NCBI GenBank assembly: GCA_947305775.1
Contig: CAMZEN010000016.1
Coordinates: 1-49,669 of the forward strand
From: an uncultured Verrucomicrobiota bacterium
GTDB taxonomy: Bacteria; Verrucomicrobiota; Kiritimatiellia; RFP12; UBA1067
Direction: 5' to 3'
Length of the DNA stretch: 49,669 nt
The translations under genes were made by a program, and so were the position numbers. Of this stretch, positions 47,910-49,669 are shown piece by piece (positions within the stretch are counted from its first letter, which is position 1; every line of letters starts with the position of its first letter). Under the pieces are notes generated by a model. That model saw only the letters and a program-made list of their open reading frames with translations. It had not been told where the DNA came from and searched no databases.

Positions 47910-49669
47910 TTAGCCGTGGCTGATCGCGCCGAACTTGCAGGTCGCCTCGCACGCGCCGCACTTGACGCACTTCGCGGGGTCGATGACATGCGGCTGCTTG
48001 ACGCTGCCCGTGATCGCGCCGGCGGGGCACTTGCGGGCGCACATCGTGCAGCCCTTGCACTTCGCGGCGTCGATCTTGTACTGGACGAGCTTCGAGCACT
48101 TGCCCGAGCGGCACTTCTTGTCCTTGATGTGCTCCAGGTATTCGTCCATGAAGTACTGGAGGGTGGAGCGCACGGGGTTGGAAGCCGTCTGGCCGAGGCC
48201 GCAGAGCGAAGCCTTGTTCATGGCGTCGCAGATGGCCTTCATGTCGGCGATATCCTGCTCGGTGCCGCGTCCCTCGCTTATCTTCTTGAGATAGTTCAGC
48301 AGCTTGCGGCCGCCGATGCGGCATGGCGCGCACTTGCCGCAGCTCTCATCGACCGTGAAGTCGAGGTAGAACTTGGCGATGTCGACGACGCAGTCGGTCT
48401 CGTCCATGACGATGAGGCCGCCGGAGCCCATGATCGAGCCGATCTTCGCGAGCGACTCGTAGTCGATCGGGGTGTCGAGGAACTGGGGCGGGATGATGCC
48501 GCCGGAGGGTCCGCCCGTCTGGGCCGCCTTGAACTGGTGGCCGCCGCGGATGCCGCCGCCGATGTCGAAGATGATTTCGCGCAGGGTCGTGCCCATCGGA
48601 ACCTCGATGAGGCCCGAGTTGTTCACCTTGCCCGTAAGAGCGAAGACCTTGGTGCCCTTCGTCGTCGCAGTGCCGATCTTGTTGAACCAGTCCGCACCCT
48701 TGTTGATGATGACGGGGATGTTCGCGAGGGTCTCGACGTTGTTGATGACGGTCGGACGCCCCCAAAGGCCCTTGACGGCCGGGAACGGAGGACGCGGACG
48801 CGGCATGCCGCGGTTGCCTTCGATGGACTGGAGAAGAGCCGTCTCTTCGCCGCAGACGAACGCGCCGGCGCCGAAGCGGAGCTCGATCTCGAAGTCGAAG
48901 CCCGAGCCGAGGATGTCCTTACCGAGAAGGCCGAGCTCGGAAGCCTGCTTGATGGCGACCTGGAGACGGTGAATCGCGAGCGGGTATTCCGCGCGGATGT
49001 AGATGAAGCCCTTCGAAGCGCCGATCGCGTAGCCGGCGATGATCATGGCCTCGAGAATGGAGTGGGGGTCGCCCTCAAGGGTCGAGCGGTCCATATACGC
49101 GCCGGGGTCGCCCTCGTCGGCGTTGCAGACCATGTACTTCTGGCCCTTGGGCTGCTGCTGGGCGAACTTCCACTTCATTCCTGTCGGGAAGCCCGCGCCG
49201 CCGCGGCCGCGAAGGCCGGACTTAAGCATCTCCTCGACGACCTGCTCGGGCGTCATCTCGAAGAGCACCTTCTCGATCGCCTTGTAGCCGTCACGCGCGA
49301 TGTAGTCCTCAATCTTCTCGGGGTCGATCACGCCGCAATTGCGAAGGACGATGCGGTACTGCTTCTGGTAGAACGGAATATTCGCCTCGGCGACGAGCTT
49401 CTTCGCCTGCTCGGGGTCGTAGCAGAGGCGCTGGACGACGCGGCCCTTCACGAGGTGCTCCGCGACGATCTCCTTGACGTCCTCGGGCTTGACCTGGACG
49501 TAGAATGTGCCCTGCGGAAGAATTTTGACGATCGGGCCCTGCTCGCAGAAGCCGAGGCAGCCCGTGGTGACGACCTGGACGGTCGAGTCGAGGCCCTGGG
49601 CCTTGAGCTCGTCGTGGAACGCTTCGACGATCTTGTCGCCGCCGCCCGAGAAGCAGGCGGTGCCGCCGC
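47910..49669 (-). CDS. hydB: NADH-binding hydrogenase subunit HydB (NuoF-like), 5' end beyond the window
   Basis: The reading frame is open from the right edge (GGC codon at 49667) with no stop, so the gene is incomplete at its 5' end; a GTG-start at 49451 would cut a domain and is rejected. The visible N-terminal part is a thioredoxin-like [2Fe-2S] domain (TACFSGGG, then TGCLGFCEQGP). Then comes the FMN/NAD domain with GRGGAGFPTGMKW and NADEGDPGAYMDR, CGEETALLQSIEG, the [4Fe-4S] motif ESCGKCAPCRIG, and a C-terminal pair of [4Fe-4S] ferredoxin motifs (CKGCTMCARKCP, CVKCGACEATC). This is HydB of Thermotoga-type enzymes, not complex I NuoF, because it precedes hydA. HydB oxidises or reduces NAD(H), and hydC should lie just outside the window. 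Confidence 0.94.
   Translation of the reverse strand, partial: GGTACFSGGGDKIVEAFHDELKAQGLDSTVQVVTTGCLGFCEQGPIVKILPQGTFYVQVKPEDVKEIVAEHLVKGRVVQRLCYDPEQAKKLVAEANIPFYQKQYRIVLRNCGVIDPEKIEDYIARDGYKAIEKVLFEMTPEQVVEEMLKSGLRGRGGAGFPTGMKWKFAQQQPKGQKYMVCNADEGDPGAYMDRSTLEGDPHSILEAMIIAGYAIGASKGFIYIRAEYPLAIHRLQVAIKQASELGLLGKDILGSGFDFEIELRFGAGAFVCGEETALLQSIEGNRGMPRPRPPFPAVKGLWGRPTVINNVETLANIPVIINKGADWFNKIGTATTKGTKVFALTGKVNNSGLIEVPMGTTLREIIFDIGGGIRGGHQFKAAQTGGPSGGIIPPQFLDTPIDYESLAKIGSIMGSGGLIVMDETDCVVDIAKFYLDFTVDESCGKCAPCRIGGRKLLNYLKKISEGRGTEQDIADMKAICDAMNKASLCGLGQTASNPVRSTLQYFMDEYLEHIKDKKCRSGKCSKLVQYKIDAAKCKGCTMCARKCPAGAITGSVKQPHVIDPAKCVKCGACEATCKFGAISHG

Noticed and set aside
49449..49451. GTG 49451 as the hydB start
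   Set aside because: The frame continues to the window edge and encodes the conserved thioredoxin-like [2Fe-2S] domain.
46086..49669. Complex I NuoF/NuoG genes
   Set aside because: The catalytic subunit has all three H-cluster motifs (TSCCPAW, MPCTAKK, MACRGGC), so it is a hydrogenase.

Overview
The window reads as a chromosomal segment of an anaerobic bacterium of the PVC group, most likely a host-associated Kiritimatiellota/Verrucomicrobiota lineage. This placement is inference: no rRNA gene is present. The supporting mix is type III secretion translocators, a eukaryotic-type Ser/Thr kinase overlapping an ECF sigma factor, a giant adhesin with autotransporter-type beta-strand repeats, a trimeric-type [FeFe] hydrogenase, and the Bacteroidetes-like second form of PurF. 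Coding regions look GC-rich, intergenic gaps are short and AT-rich, and many genes overlap or nearly touch.

Left part (1-7068): an RRM RNA-binding protein with its own promoter and terminator, luxS, a lipoprotein, an RsmC-like methyltransferase, aconitase, then a tight nusB-ribD-ribE run. Next (7070-13211) is a seven-gene operon whose core is unmistakably the translocator block of a type III secretion system: an SycD/SicA-type TPR chaperone, a two-membrane-segment pore former (YopB/SipB type), a single-membrane-segment partner (YopD/SipC type), and two paralogous EspA-like small proteins. Two coiled-coil proteins of unknown function precede them. No basal-body, export-gate or ATPase gene is visible. 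A secY-gtrA-secretin run follows immediately (13215-17105).

Middle part (17065-34957): an SDR oxidoreductase; a purF-nadE-pgi-KS chain, in which the ketosynthase-fold protein has lost its active-site Cys and first His; a 2,042-residue secreted beta-repeat protein; an unusual array of 22-bp helically phased palindromic repeats; then argF, a fused metX-metW, and a solitary topoisomerase IV/gyrase A subunit gene.

Right part: a Ser/Thr kinase and an ECF sigma factor overlap and converge on a minus-strand cluster (36726-39605). That cluster consists of an ABC exporter, a 45-residue peptide rich in Thr with a C-terminal Asp-Asp, and an ATP-grasp ligase of the graspetide (microviridin-like) family. 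It is a compact RiPP locus with an apparently new core sequence, a perfect 12-bp hairpin between the precursor and enzyme genes, and a repeated 13-bp element. The strongest candidates for something undescribed are this locus and the type III translocator operon. The window ends with ettA, rarA, a secreted protein, an aminotransferase, an M48 lipoprotein protease, and hydA-hydB of an NAD(H)-linked, probably electron-bifurcating, [FeFe] hydrogenase (hydB runs off the right edge).

A shared promoter style recurs: nine plus-strand genes or operons start behind an extended -10 of the form TGn-TATAAT, and those with a recognisable -35 use a spacer of mostly 18 bp.
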